DNA of 64,000 bases, taken from SH-MAG3 sp035461245. Its GTDB lineage: Bacteria; Gemmatimonadota; Gemmatimonadetes; Longimicrobiales; RSA9. Shown one piece after another: positions 47,073-56,976 of the stretch (positions within the stretch are counted from its first letter, which is position 1; the number at the start of each line of letters is the position of its first letter). The stretch covers positions 1 to 64,000 of the forward strand of contig DATHVP010000057.1 of the NCBI GenBank assembly GCA_035461245.1, given 5' to 3'. Under the pieces are notes generated by a model. The model saw only the letters and a list, made by a program, of their open reading frames with translations. It made no database searches and was not told the DNA's origin. The position numbers and the translations under genes are program-made.

Positions 47073-48244
47073 TCGCGCACCTCCCCGGTGCGGCGCGCGA
47101 TGTTGATGAGGATGCCCACGCCGATGAGGCAGACCAGCAGGCTCGACCGGCCATACGAGAGGAACGGCAACGTCACGCCCGTCGTCGGCAGCAGCGCGAG
47201 GTTCACGAGAATGTGCAGCATGGCCTGAACGCTGATGAGGCACGTCACACCGACGGCCAGCAGGAAGCCGAACAGGTCGGGCGCATGCTTCGCGATACGG
47301 AAGCCCACCAGGGCAAAGGCCGAGTACAGCACGATGAGGGTGAAACCGCCTGCGAAACCCCACTCCTCGCCGATCATGGCAAACAGGAAATCGTTGTGGG
47401 GCTCCGGCAGGTAGCCGAACTTCTGGACGCCGCGGCCGAACCCGAGGCCCGCCAGGCCGCCGCTGCCGATGGCGATGAGCGCCTGGTTGATCTGGTAGCT
47501 GATGCCCGCGGGATCCTGCGCGGGATCGAAGAACGCGATCATCCGGCGCATGCGGTACGCCGCAGCGCCCACCTGAGACCAGAGCAGTGGCACGCCCACG
47601 ATGGCCAGCAGGATGAAATGGCCGATCCGGGCGCCGGCCGCGAAGATGACCAGTGCCGACAGCAGCAGTACGAGCATGGCCGCGGACATGCTCGGCTGCA
47701 GGAAGATGAGCCCGCAGACCGCGCCCCACACGAGCAGGAACGGGAGCAGCCCCCGGGACAGGCTGGACAGGCGGTCCTGCTTCTTTACCGCCAGCGCCGC
47801 CGTCCAGATGATGAGCGACAGCTTTGCGAATTCCGACGGCTGCAGTGCCACCGGCCCGAGGTTCAACCATCGGCCGGCGCCGTTGCGGATGCGTGTCACG
47901 TCCTCCGCGCCGGGCAGGAGCAGCAGTGCCAGTGCCACCATGGTCAGCATGAGGATGGGCCACGCGAACAGCCGCAGGCGGCGGTAGTCCACGAATGCCA
48001 TGACAACGAGGAGCGCGAACCCCGCAGCCGCCCCCGTCGCCTGGCGCACGACGAAGTAGTAGTCGGGCAGGCCCCGGCTCGTCGCCATGACGGCACTGGC
48101 GCTGTAGACGGAGACGATGCCGACACACAGGAGCATCGTCGTGATGAGCAGCAGTACTGGAGCCTCCCAGCCGCTGCCCAGCCGTGCCGGCGCCGATGCG
48201 CCGGCCCATTCCACGCCCGCCGGCGCCGTCGTCGCCCGGCTCAT
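47069..48244 (-). CDS. ftsW: Lipid II polymerase FtsW
   Basis: 391 residues with about ten membrane helices. SEDS-family glycosyltransferase that polymerises septal glycan with FtsI. Conserved blocks: GRWLNLGPVALQPSEFAKL, ALIAIGSGGLAGLGFGRGVQKFGYLPEPHNDFLFA and TTGVTLPFLSYGRSSLL. The call as FtsW rather than RodA rests on its place between murD and murG. Confidence 0.95.
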   Translation of the reverse strand: MSRATTAPAGVEWAGASAPARLGSGWEAPVLLLITTMLLCVGIVSVYSASAVMATSRGLPDYYFVVRQATGAAAGFALLVVMAFVDYRRLRLFAWPILMLTMVALALLLLPGAEDVTRIRNGAGRWLNLGPVALQPSEFAKLSLIIWTAALAVKKQDRLSSLSRGLLPFLLVWGAVCGLIFLQPSMSAAMLVLLLSALVIFAAGARIGHFILLAIVGVPLLWSQVGAAAYRMRRMIAFFDPAQDPAGISYQINQALIAIGSGGLAGLGFGRGVQKFGYLPEPHNDFLFAMIGEEWGFAGGFTLIVLYSAFALVGFRIAKHAPDLFGFLLAVGVTCLISVQAMLHILVNLALLPTTGVTLPFLSYGRSSLLVCLIGVGILINIARRTGEVRE

Positions 48245-49596
48245 GGCCGCGCCTCCGCGTGCCCCACGGCCAGCGCACGAAACGCCCGGCCCCGATCCTC
48301 GTAATCACGGAACATGTCGAAGCTGGCACATGCCGGCGACAGCAGCACGGCGTCACCGGCCCGGGCCGCGGCCGCCGCCCGCGCCACCACGTCCTCGAAT
48401 GAGCCGGCGACGTGCTCCACCGGCACGAGCCCCTCCAGATCCGCCACGATGCGCGGCGCCGCCTCACCATAGGCAATGACCCCGCGGATCCGACCGGCAC
48501 TTGCAAGTGACGTGTAGGCCTCGCCCTTGTGCCGGCCACCCAGGAGCAGCACCACCGGACGGTCGAGGCTGCGCAGCGCCACGCCGGTCGAGGTAACATT
48601 CGTGGCCTTCGAGTCGTTGATCCAGAGGACGTCACCGGCATCAGCCACGACCTCCAGCCGGTGTTCCAGCCCGCCGAACGTACGCAACCCGTCGGCAATG
48701 GCTGCCGTTGCCGCGCCTGCAGACCGTGCCGCCACCGCGGCGGCCAGGGCATTGGCCCGGTTATGCTCGCCGAGGACCCGCAGTTCCGTCCGGTTCAGCA
48801 GCCGCGTCTCCGTGCCATCAACGCGCAGCCGCAGGTCACCGGCGTCATCGATCCAGCCGCCTTCTTCGGCACCATCAGGGAGGGTGCTGACGCGGAAGAC
48901 ACGACGGCGACCATCCGCCTCCCCAGGCATCATCATTACCGCCGCATCTTCCGCGTTCAGCACCCAGATACTCGTGGCCGTGGCATTCTCGAACATGCGG
49001 GCCTTGTCTGCGTAGTACGCCGCTACCGACGGGTACCGGTCCAGGTGGTCCGGCGACAGGTTCGTCAGCACGCCTATACGCGGCGCGAACGTGTCGATGT
49101 CGGCCAGCTGGAACGAACTCGCCTCCACCACCACCCAGTCCGGCTGCTCGGCCTGCAGCACCACATCCGACAGCGCGTGGCCTATGTTGCCGGCTGACAC
49201 CGCGCTGAAGCCGGCCTGCACCAGGAGGTGCGTCGTCAGCGCGGTCGTCGTGCTCTTGCCGTTCGTGCCCGTCACCGCAATGACCGGCGCGTCCAGTTCA
49301 CGGAACGCGAACTCGAGTTCCGAGACCCGCGGCACCAGCGCCACCCCGGGGTCACGCAGTATCGCCACCGTCGGTGGGATGCCGGGACTCAGAACGATCA
49401 GGTCGCACGACGCGAGTTCGCCCGCCGTGTGGCCGCCCGTCTCCGCGCTGCCGCCCAGCCGGCGTATCTCCGCCGCCGCGTGCACCACGTCGTCGCCGGA
49501 ACCGGCATCGGATGCGAACACGTCATGACCTCGCGCCATTGCCAGGCGCGCGGCCGACCTGCCGCTCCGTGCCAGTCCCAGGATGCCTACGCGCAT
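48241..49596 (-). CDS. murD: UDP-N-acetylmuramoylalanine--D-glutamate ligase
   Basis: 451 residues from ATG 49596 (MRVGILGLARSGRSAARLA), two bases after the mraY stop. Adds D-Glu to UDP-MurNAc-L-Ala. ATP loop VIAVTGTNGKSTTTALTTHL, NLSPDHLDRYPSV and WINDSKATNVTSTGVAL are typical of MurD. ATGA overlap with ftsW. Confidence 0.95.
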   Translation of the reverse strand: MRVGILGLARSGRSAARLAMARGHDVFASDAGSGDDVVHAAAEIRRLGGSAETGGHTAGELASCDLIVLSPGIPPTVAILRDPGVALVPRVSELEFAFRELDAPVIAVTGTNGKSTTTALTTHLLVQAGFSAVSAGNIGHALSDVVLQAEQPDWVVVEASSFQLADIDTFAPRIGVLTNLSPDHLDRYPSVAAYYADKARMFENATATSIWVLNAEDAAVMMMPGEADGRRRVFRVSTLPDGAEEGGWIDDAGDLRLRVDGTETRLLNRTELRVLGEHNRANALAAAVAARSAGAATAAIADGLRTFGGLEHRLEVVADAGDVLWINDSKATNVTSTGVALRSLDRPVVLLLGGRHKGEAYTSLASAGRIRGVIAYGEAAPRIVADLEGLVPVEHVAGSFEDVVARAAAAARAGDAVLLSPACASFDMFRDYEDRGRAFRALAVGHAEARP

Positions 49597-49598
49597 GC

Positions 49599-50705
49599 CT
49601 ACCGGATCTTCAGCGTGCTGAACGCCATGAGCGCAAACAGGAGCCCGAGGATCCAGAAGCGCACGATGATCTTGCTCTCCGCCCAGCCCGCCTTCTCGAA
49701 GTGGTGATGCAATGGCGACATGAGCAGCAATCGCTGCCCCCGTCCCTGCGTCCGCGCCGTGTACTTGAACCAGCCGACCTGGACCATGACCGAAAGCGCT
49801 TCGAGCACAAAGACGCCGCCGATGATGACCAGCAGGAACTCCGCCTTCAGCAGGATCGCCACTGCGCCCAGCGCACCACCCAGCGCCAGGGAGCCGGTGT
49901 CGCCCATGAAGACCTCCGCCGGATGCGCGTTGAACCACAGGAAGCCCAGGCACGCGCCCGCCAGTGCAGCGCAGAAAATTGACAGCTCACCGGCACCGGG
50001 GATGTAGAACAGGCCCAGGTAGCGGGACGTGTCCGTTCGGCCGATGAGGTAGGCGAACACGCCGAACGTGCCGGCCGCAATCGCGGACAATCCGCCCGCC
50101 AGTCCGTCCAGCCCGTCCGTCAGGTTCACCGCGTTGGACGCGCCCGCCAGCACGAACATGACCCACGGCACGAACAGCAGCGGCGCGATGTAGAGGTACC
50201 AGTCAGCCAGGAACGGCAGGCTCGTCTGCGTCGCGGGGATGGGCCCCATGGGATAGAACACGATGAAGAGCCCCACGAGCAGGCCGAGCAGCCCCTGCCC
50301 CACCAGCTTGTAGCGGCCCACCAGGCCCTCCGTGCGCTTGCGCACCACCTTCAGGTAGTCATCGAGAAAGCCCAGGGCGCCAAGCCACACCAGGACCACG
50401 ATGGAGACGATGACGAACGGGTTCAGCACCTGCGCCCAGAGCAGGGTGGAAATCACCGTCGCGAGAATGATGAGTGCCCCGCCCATGGTCGGCGTGCCCG
50501 CCTTGGCCAGGTGGGACTGGGGGCCCTCCTCGCGCACCACCTGGCCCACGCGCAGCTTCGTCAGCCACCGGATCACCGGCGGGCCGAGAACGAACGACAC
50601 AAAGAGCGCCGTCGCCATCCCCGCGGCCGCCCGGAACGTGATGTACCGGAACAGGTTGAAGAAGATGAACTCGTCGAAGAGCGGTTCGAACAGGTGGTAG
50701 AGCAT
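49599..50705 (-). CDS. mraY: Phospho-N-acetylmuramoyl-pentapeptide transferase
   Basis: 368-residue polytopic enzyme that makes lipid I. Conserved TPTMGGALIILATV, the Asp pair in LGFLDDYLK, and NLTDGLDGLAGG, NAHPAEVFMGDTGSLALG and the cytoplasmic MSPLHHHFEKAG are all present. Its ATG shares one base with the murF stop (TGATG). Confidence 0.97.
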   Translation of the reverse strand: MLYHLFEPLFDEFIFFNLFRYITFRAAAGMATALFVSFVLGPPVIRWLTKLRVGQVVREEGPQSHLAKAGTPTMGGALIILATVISTLLWAQVLNPFVIVSIVVLVWLGALGFLDDYLKVVRKRTEGLVGRYKLVGQGLLGLLVGLFIVFYPMGPIPATQTSLPFLADWYLYIAPLLFVPWVMFVLAGASNAVNLTDGLDGLAGGLSAIAAGTFGVFAYLIGRTDTSRYLGLFYIPGAGELSIFCAALAGACLGFLWFNAHPAEVFMGDTGSLALGGALGAVAILLKAEFLLVIIGGVFVLEALSVMVQVGWFKYTARTQGRGQRLLLMSPLHHHFEKAGWAESKIIVRFWILGLLFALMAFSTLKIR

Positions 50706-52252
50706 CAGTTCCCTCGCCCTTCGCCGGTCCCCGGTCCGTCTTTTTCGCCGCCACCACGCGCGGCAGTTGAAGTCTGGGGGTGCTCCGCCGGACGCGCGTC
50801 ATCACGCGTACCGGTGTTCGAATCGATCGCCCGCGACCCTGAGGCCTCCCCGTGCGGGTGGAGCGACCCCCATTGTTCCATGAACCGCGGGAGCAGCCGC
50901 TCCAGAGCCACTCCGCGGGATCCCTTCAGCAGGACCGTCTCGGTGCCACGCAGCCGCTCCGCCAGCGACTGCCACGCATCGAGTGCTTCATCGGTTATGA
51001 TCAGGCGGGACCCCAGCGCGGCGCGGTGCGGGCCGAACGCATCCGCGAACTCGCCCGTCGCAACGATCACGTCTATGTCCTGACGCGCGACGTCGTCCGC
51101 CACCTCCCGGTGGATCTCCCCGCTCCGGGGTCCCAGTTCCAGCATGCTGCCCAGTACCGCGACCCGCCCACCACGCTTCGGCATCGACGTCAGCAGGTCG
51201 ACGGCGGCGTGCACACTGGCCGGGTTCGAGTTGTAGCAATCGGCAATGACCGTGAGTTCCCGGAAGCGATGGAACTCGGCTCGCATCTTCGGCGGTTCCA
51301 GCTCCTCCAATGCGGCAATGGCCTGGTCATCGGGCACACCCCACGCCCGGGCGACGCCCAGGGCCACCAGCGCGTTGCGCGCGTTGTGGCGGCCGCGCAG
51401 TTCCAGCTGCACGCGCCGGCCGGCCCACGCGAAGCTGACACGGCCCTCCTCGTCCAGCGCCACATCGGCGCCGCGCAGCTCAGCGTCCGCCTGCTCAGTC
51501 AGGCCGGCGACCTGCACGGCAGGGTGCATGCGGCGCGCACGCTCCGGCAGCACGGCCGGATCATCGGCCACCACGATGACGCCCGCGCGGGGCACCCAGG
51601 GCACCACCGACGTTTCCTCGCGCAGCACGCCCTCCAGGTCACCCAACCCCTCCAGGTGCTCCGCCGAGATTCCCGTGATCACCGCCGCATCCGGCTCCAC
51701 GATGGCCGCCAGGCGCGCGACCTCCCCCGGCGTATTGGTGCCGATCTCCGCGACGATGACCTCAGCAGTATCCGGCGTGGCCAGCAGCGTAAGTGGCGCG
51801 CCGATGAGGTTGTTCAGGTTGCCCGTGGTAGCGTGCACCCGGTACCGCGGGGACAGGGCCGCCCTGAGCAGTTCCTTGGTGGTCGTCTTGCCATTCGACC
51901 CGGCTACTGCGCACACGCGGGCACCCACGGCATGGCGCCGGGCCCGGCCCAGCAGCGCCAGTGCAGCCAGGGTATCGGGTACCTCGTAATAGCGCATGCC
52001 GGCCGGTGCACCTTCCGGCACCCGCTCAACCACGGCGCCGGTGGCACCGCACTCATGGGCCTGCTGCAGGAAATCGTGGGCGTCAAAACGCTCGCCCCGC
52101 AGCGCGACGAACAGTTCGCCGTCCTTCAGCGCGCGCGTATCGGTACCGACACCGGTGTAGCTGACTTCGTGGTCGCCGGCCCGGGCACCGATGCCCAGCA
52201 CGGCGGTCACCGTCGCCTCGGTCCACATGACGAAGTGCGTGTCGGCGCTCAC
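50705..52252 (-). CDS. murF: UDP-MurNAc-tripeptide--D-Ala-D-Ala ligase with a disordered tail
   Basis: 515 residues, GTG start overlapping murE (GTGA); Met9 is a possible internal start. ATP loop AVAGSNGKTTTKELL, EIGTNTPGEVARL and DCYNSNPASVHAAVDLL mark MurF. After FMEQWG (about 465) the protein continues for nearly 50 Gly/Asp/Arg/Thr-rich residues with no family counterpart, probably disordered. Overlaps mraY by one base. Confidence 0.95.
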   Translation of the reverse strand: MSADTHFVMWTEATVTAVLGIGARAGDHEVSYTGVGTDTRALKDGELFVALRGERFDAHDFLQQAHECGATGAVVERVPEGAPAGMRYYEVPDTLAALALLGRARRHAVGARVCAVAGSNGKTTTKELLRAALSPRYRVHATTGNLNNLIGAPLTLLATPDTAEVIVAEIGTNTPGEVARLAAIVEPDAAVITGISAEHLEGLGDLEGVLREETSVVPWVPRAGVIVVADDPAVLPERARRMHPAVQVAGLTEQADAELRGADVALDEEGRVSFAWAGRRVQLELRGRHNARNALVALGVARAWGVPDDQAIAALEELEPPKMRAEFHRFRELTVIADCYNSNPASVHAAVDLLTSMPKRGGRVAVLGSMLELGPRSGEIHREVADDVARQDIDVIVATGEFADAFGPHRAALGSRLIITDEALDAWQSLAERLRGTETVLLKGSRGVALERLLPRFMEQWGSLHPHGEASGSRAIDSNTGTRDDARPAEHPQTSTAARGGGEKDGPGTGEGRGN

Positions 52253-53724
52253 GGCGTTGCCTCCCTGGCCGCGACCAGCTCGCCCACGACAGCGCGCTCG
52301 TCAAACGACTGCTTTTCCGTTCCGATTATCTGGTATGTCTCGTGACCCTTGCCGGCCAGGAGTACGATGTCGTCCGGCTCCGCAAGCTCCAGCGCGTGCC
52401 GGATGGCAGCGCGGCGATCCTCGATACGGACATAGTCACCCGCCGTCATGCCCGTCACGATGTCGTCGATGATCTTTGCCGGATCTTCCGTGCGCGGGTT
52501 GTCCGATGTGACAACGGCAACGTCCGACAGTCGCTGCGCGACCTCGCCCATGAGCGGACGCTTGCCACTGTCACGGTCGCCGCCCGCGCCGAACACCGTG
52601 ATGATCCGGCCGGTCGTCAGCGGCCGCAGCGCGTCCAGCACTCGCTCCAGCGCATCCGGCGTGTGCGCGTAGTCGCGCAGCACCGCGCACGGCGTCGCGG
52701 CGATGCGCTCCAGGCGTCCTGGTACCTGCGGCACCGTGCCCAGTGCCGCCACTACCTCGCGCAGCGGGTAGTCCAGGGCCAGGCAGGCCGCCACAGCACC
52801 CAGTGCATTCTGAATGTTGAACGCACCGGGAAGGGGCAGGTGGGCCTCCAGCGACTCGGCCGCGGTGTGCAGCGTGAACGTCACGCCGGCAGCGTTGTAG
52901 CGAATGTCGGATGCGCGGACGTCAGCTGCCCCCTGCACGGCGAAACTGAGGGAGCGCGGCGCCTCTGTCTCCAGCCCGCGCCACGCCGGGTCGTCGGCGT
53001 TTACCACCGCGCAGCCGTCCGGGCGCAGCAGCCGGACCAGCGAGCGCTTCGCTACGGCGTACGCCTCGACCGTCCCGTGATAATCCAGGTGGTCACGGGA
53101 CAGGTTCGTGAACAGCGCGGCATCGAAACGCAGCGTGTGAACGCGGCCCTGGTCCAGTGCATGGGACGATACCTCCATGGCCAGGGTGCGCACTCCGCTG
53201 TCCACCAGCGTCCGCAGGGTGCGCGCGAGCTGGACGGGACCGGGGGTCGTCAGCGATTCGCTGCCGGGCAACACGCTGCCATCAGCCGCGATGGCGCCCA
53301 GCGTACCCAGTGACGCCGTCGGCGCGTGCTGCGACAGCAGGTGCCGGAGCACCCATACCGAGGTCGTCTTGCCGTTCGTGCCGGTGACGCCCACCAGGCG
53401 CAGGGAGTCCTGCGGATCCCCGAACACGACGCTCGCGGCCACCGCCGCACCGCGCCGGCCGTTGCGCACCACCAGCTGGGGCACTGACACCGTGTCCAGA
53501 GGGCGCTCCACCAGCACGGCCGTGGCACCGCGGGTCGCCGCGTCACCGGTGAAACGGTGGCCGTCCTGCGCCGTCCCGCTCCAGGCGCAGAACAGGTCGC
53601 CGTGCTCTACCGCCCTGCTGTCATCAGCTACGCCCCTCACCTGGGTGTCCGCGCCGACCTGCTCCAGCAGCAGGCCCTCCCGGCTCAGACGGTCCGCCAG
53701 TTCGGAGAGCATCACCGTCCTCAT
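52249..53724 (-). CDS. murE: UDP-MurNAc-L-Ala-D-Glu--meso-diaminopimelate ligase
   Basis: 491 residues. ATP loop GVTGTNGKTTSVWVL, then FTNLSRDHLDYHG and DYAHTPDALERVL. The third-residue specificity motif is DNPR (SDNPRTEDP, near residue 406), the meso-DAP type, so the peptidoglycan should be DAP-based as in most diderms. ATGA overlaps with ftsI and GTGA with murF. Confidence 0.96.
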   Translation of the reverse strand: MRTVMLSELADRLSREGLLLEQVGADTQVRGVADDSRAVEHGDLFCAWSGTAQDGHRFTGDAATRGATAVLVERPLDTVSVPQLVVRNGRRGAAVAASVVFGDPQDSLRLVGVTGTNGKTTSVWVLRHLLSQHAPTASLGTLGAIAADGSVLPGSESLTTPGPVQLARTLRTLVDSGVRTLAMEVSSHALDQGRVHTLRFDAALFTNLSRDHLDYHGTVEAYAVAKRSLVRLLRPDGCAVVNADDPAWRGLETEAPRSLSFAVQGAADVRASDIRYNAAGVTFTLHTAAESLEAHLPLPGAFNIQNALGAVAACLALDYPLREVVAALGTVPQVPGRLERIAATPCAVLRDYAHTPDALERVLDALRPLTTGRIITVFGAGGDRDSGKRPLMGEVAQRLSDVAVVTSDNPRTEDPAKIIDDIVTGMTAGDYVRIEDRRAAIRHALELAEPDDIVLLAGKGHETYQIIGTEKQSFDERAVVGELVAAREATP

Positions 53725-55715
53725 GGCCGGGCCTCGCCGAAAACGCGGATCACGACGTCCTCCGCCACCACACCGCCGGCCTCCGGCAGCGTGCGGCTGA
53801 TCCGGCCAGCTCCCTCCAGTCGGACGCGAAAGCCTGCTGCGTGCAGCCGGCGTACGCCGTCCCGCATGGGCATCCCGGTGACATCAGGCACCTCGGCGGA
53901 ATCCGGGGGCACAACCGGGCTCTCTGCGGCAGCGACAGCGTTGAGTTCCACCACGCGTGACGCTGTCGCCCACGTCGCCTGCCCCCCCGCCCCGTCAACA
54001 CCACCAGGGGCAATGTTCAGCGGCCTGGCGATGACGGACCGGTCGATGGGTGCGCTGTGGGCAGCCAGCACCGCCTCCAGCATGGCGCGCGTCACCGGCG
54101 CGGCCGTGGAACCGCCATAGTAGCCGCCCCCGGCGCCGTCGTACCGCGTGCGCGGCTCGTCCAGCTTCACGACGATGACGAGTTGCGGATCATCGGCCGG
54201 GAAGAAGCCAGCGAAGGAGGCGTAGTACGCCCCGACACGGTAGCCGCCACTGCCCGCGATGCGCACTGTGCCTGTCTTGCCCGCCACCGGGAATGCACCG
54301 ACCGACGCGGCTCTGCCGGTACCTTCCTCCACGGCGCCGATGAGCACATCGCGCAACTGTGCGGCCACGTCGGCCGTCATCACCTGACGAACCACCCTGG
54401 GTGCATGACTTCTCTCCACACGGCCGTCGCGGGAACGCACCTCCCGTACCAGCCGCGGCTCCATGAGCAGCCCGCCGTTCGCCAGCGCGCCATACGCCAT
54501 GGCCATCTGCAGCGGCGTCGCGGACATCTCGTAGCCGATGGCCAGGCTCGCTGACGACTGCCGCGACCACACATTCGGGCGTCGCAGCAGGCCGCCCGAC
54601 TCCGACGGGTACGAGACGCCTGTCGGCGAGCCAAACCCGAAATCGCGCAGGCCCAGATACTGTTCATGCCACGCCAGGCGCGTGGCTGCCTTGGCCAGCG
54701 CCACGTTCGACGATTGCCGCAGCGCGTCGTCCAGCGTGATCCAGCCCAGTGGCTTGACGTCCGTCAGTACCCGGCCGTTCAGCGCGTACCGGCCCTCTTC
54801 GCCGTAGATGCTGTCCGTGAAGCGCGCCCGGTTCAGACGGAGCAGCGCCGCCACGGTGAACGGCTTGATGATGGAACCGGGCTCATAGGGCTCCGTGACC
54901 GCACGCCAGTTGCGCGCACGACCGGCGCCGGCCCGGCTCACGGCAGCCAGCACTTCACCCGTATTGGGATCCACCAGCAGGAGCTCGCCGCCCACGGCGT
55001 TCGTGCGTACCAGCGCGTCGGCTAGCGCCTGCTCGGCGATCTCCTGCAGGTCGTAGTCAATCGTCAGGTAGAGGTCCCGGCCCGGCACCGGCTCCACCGC
55101 GCGGACCATGGCGCCGGGCAGCGGCCGACCCCGGGAATCACGCCGGACCACAGCCCGGCCCGGCAGGCCGCTGAGCACACTGTCGAACTCCAGCTCGAGT
55201 CCACCCTGCACCACGCCGTCCAGGCGCACGGGGCCCAGCAGTTCCCGGGCGATGTCACCGTTGGGGTAGAACCGCTGGACCACCCGCTCGAAGTGGATGC
55301 CCTGCACGCCGTCCAGCGCCTCCCGCACCTCGGCGCCATAGCGCCCGGGCAGCGGGACCCACGCGCGGTCAGGGTCCACGTATCGTGCCGCCTGTTCCCG
55401 GCTGAAGCCGAGGTGCTGTCGCAGCAGCTCCTGCGCCCGAGCCGGGTCCCGTAGTTCACGCGGTGCCACGGCAATGCTGAAGACCTCGCGACTGGCCGCC
55501 AGCGGGATGCCGTCCCGGTCGTAGATGGTGCCGCGCGGTGCAGCCAGCGAGAGGGTGTCCCCCTGCTGGTTCTGCGCACGCATGCGATAGTGATCGCCCT
55601 CGAGTGCAGTGAGCTGGAAGGTGCGGACCGTGGACAGCAGCGCGCCCAGCAGCACGCCTACCAGCAGGACGCGGCGGCGCACTTCGGGCTTGCCGCCACT
55701 GCGACGCGCCGTCAT
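53721..55715 (-). CDS. ftsI: Division transpeptidase FtsI/PBP3-like, with a PASTA domain
   Basis: 664 residues from ATG 55715 in ATGA overlap with ftsL. An N-terminal membrane helix (RVLLVGVLLGALLSTV) and a dimerisation/pedestal domain precede the transpeptidase with SxxK in GSIIKPF (Ser near 278), SxN in RQSSNVALAKA (near 333) and KTG in VAGKTGTVR (near 478). A single C-terminal PASTA domain (VPDVTGMPMRDGVRRLHAAGF) occupies about 605-664. This is closer to SpoVD/PBP2x-like layouts than to E. coli FtsI. Builds septal cross-links with FtsW. Confidence 0.94.
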   Translation of the reverse strand: MTARRSGGKPEVRRRVLLVGVLLGALLSTVRTFQLTALEGDHYRMRAQNQQGDTLSLAAPRGTIYDRDGIPLAASREVFSIAVAPRELRDPARAQELLRQHLGFSREQAARYVDPDRAWVPLPGRYGAEVREALDGVQGIHFERVVQRFYPNGDIARELLGPVRLDGVVQGGLELEFDSVLSGLPGRAVVRRDSRGRPLPGAMVRAVEPVPGRDLYLTIDYDLQEIAEQALADALVRTNAVGGELLLVDPNTGEVLAAVSRAGAGRARNWRAVTEPYEPGSIIKPFTVAALLRLNRARFTDSIYGEEGRYALNGRVLTDVKPLGWITLDDALRQSSNVALAKAATRLAWHEQYLGLRDFGFGSPTGVSYPSESGGLLRRPNVWSRQSSASLAIGYEMSATPLQMAMAYGALANGGLLMEPRLVREVRSRDGRVERSHAPRVVRQVMTADVAAQLRDVLIGAVEEGTGRAASVGAFPVAGKTGTVRIAGSGGYRVGAYYASFAGFFPADDPQLVIVVKLDEPRTRYDGAGGGYYGGSTAAPVTRAMLEAVLAAHSAPIDRSVIARPLNIAPGGVDGAGGQATWATASRVVELNAVAAAESPVVPPDSAEVPDVTGMPMRDGVRRLHAAGFRVRLEGAGRISRTLPEAGGVVAEDVVIRVFGEARP

Positions 55716-56053
55716 CGCCGGCCTCCCGCGACGCGCACTGACCCGGCACCACCCGGCAGCGGCCACTCTACGTCCTCGGGCAACTGCAGGAACTGGATTT
55801 CGTCCGACCCCGGAGTCCGCAGACCGAGGCGCTGTGCCGCCACCGCGGCAATGCGCGACCTGCTCTCCAACCACTGGATCTCACGCTGAAGTTCGGATCG
55901 CTCCGCCTGCAGCACTACGCGCTCGCCCCGCACGGCGTCCAGGCCGCGCAGTTCCTCCAGCGCCCGGCTCTGCCGCCATACCACCAGCGCCAGCGACGAG
56001 AACAGCAGCGCGAAGGCAACGCTCATCCGGATGGCCCCGTTGCCCTTCCTCAT
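55712..56053 (-). CDS. ftsL: Cell division protein FtsL
   Basis: 113 residues from ATG 56053 (MRKGNGAIRMSVAFALLF), set by the ATGA overlap with rsmH; the frame is open upstream inside rsmH. Short basic head, one membrane helix, then a leucine-zipper-like coiled coil (LEELRGLDAVRGERVVLQAE). FtsL sequence is barely conserved, so the call rests on topology and on its place between rsmH and ftsI. Confidence 0.85.
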   Translation of the reverse strand: MRKGNGAIRMSVAFALLFSSLALVVWRQSRALEELRGLDAVRGERVVLQAERSELQREIQWLESRSRIAAVAAQRLGLRTPGSDEIQFLQLPEDVEWPLPGGAGSVRVAGGRR

Positions 56054-56976
56054 GCGGCCTTCCGCCACGCCCGCAGGCGTGCGCTGCGGGCACGGGGGTT
56101 CGCCGCCACTTCGGAGGCGCCTGCCATCACGGGCTTGCGCGTCAGGGTCTCCCCCAGGGCGATCCCACGGCACCGGCACACTGGCAACTCCGGCGGGCAC
56201 ACGCACGACCGGCTCCACTCCCGGAACGCGTCCTTGACCAGCCGATCCTCCAGTGAGTGATACGACAGCACCACGAACACGCCGCCTGCCGCGAGCGCCT
56301 CACGCAGGGCCACCAGGGCCCGTTCCAGTACGCCCAGCTCGTCGTTTACCGCGATGCGCAGTGCCTGGTAGATGCGAGCACGGTCCTGCACCGTGATGCG
56401 AGGACCGTAGAAGGATTCCAGCACGGCGTTCAGGTCGTCGCTGGTTTGAAATGGAGTCGCTCCGCGACGTCGCACCACCGCACGCGCCAGGCGCCGCGAC
56501 CCGCGTTCTTCACCATACCGGTAGAAGATGTCCGCCAGCTCAGCCTCACCGAGTTCATTCAACAGGTCCGCCGCCGTCGCTGCCGACGTGGTTGCCGCCA
56601 TCCGCATATCCAGCGGCGTACCCGCGCGGAACGAGAAGCCCCGACGTGTCTCGTCGATCTGGTGGGAGGAAACGCCCAGGTCCAGGAGTGCACCGGCAAG
56701 GGGCTCACGCAGCGATTCCGCGGCGTCCGCGAAGTTCGCCTGCACCAGCTCGAGCCGGTCGCCCCAACCTGCCAGCCGCCTTCCCGCCACTGCGAGCGCC
56801 TCCGTGTCCTGGTCCACTCCCATTACCGTCGACGTCGTCCCGGCTCTCAGTATCGCTTCCGAATGACCGCCTGCCCCCAGCGTGCCATCGAAGTACACGC
56901 CGCCCCGATCGGGCCGCAGGTACTGCAGCACCTCCGCCACCATGACGGCTTCGTGATAGCCGATGCCGTCGCTCAC
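56050..56976 (-). CDS. rsmH: 16S rRNA (cytosine(1402)-N(4))-methyltransferase
   Basis: 308 residues, GTG start that follows the mraZ TAA with no gap. N4-methylates C1402 in the decoding centre. HEAVMVAEVLQYL, YFDGTLGAGGHSEAIL (SAM loop), LLDLGVSSHQID, RRGFSF and YHSLEDRLVK are all diagnostic of RsmH/MraW. Confidence 0.96.
   Translation of the reverse strand: MSDGIGYHEAVMVAEVLQYLRPDRGGVYFDGTLGAGGHSEAILRAGTTSTVMGVDQDTEALAVAGRRLAGWGDRLELVQANFADAAESLREPLAGALLDLGVSSHQIDETRRGFSFRAGTPLDMRMAATTSAATAADLLNELGEAELADIFYRYGEERGSRRLARAVVRRRGATPFQTSDDLNAVLESFYGPRITVQDRARIYQALRIAVNDELGVLERALVALREALAAGGVFVVLSYHSLEDRLVKDAFREWSRSCVCPPELPVCRCRGIALGETLTRKPVMAGASEVAANPRARSARLRAWRKAA

Noticed and set aside
47073..48752. 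Long N-terminal extension of murG through ftsW and murD
   Set aside because: murG begins at 47072 with a canonical start and ATGA coupling; the extension overlaps real genes in another frame.
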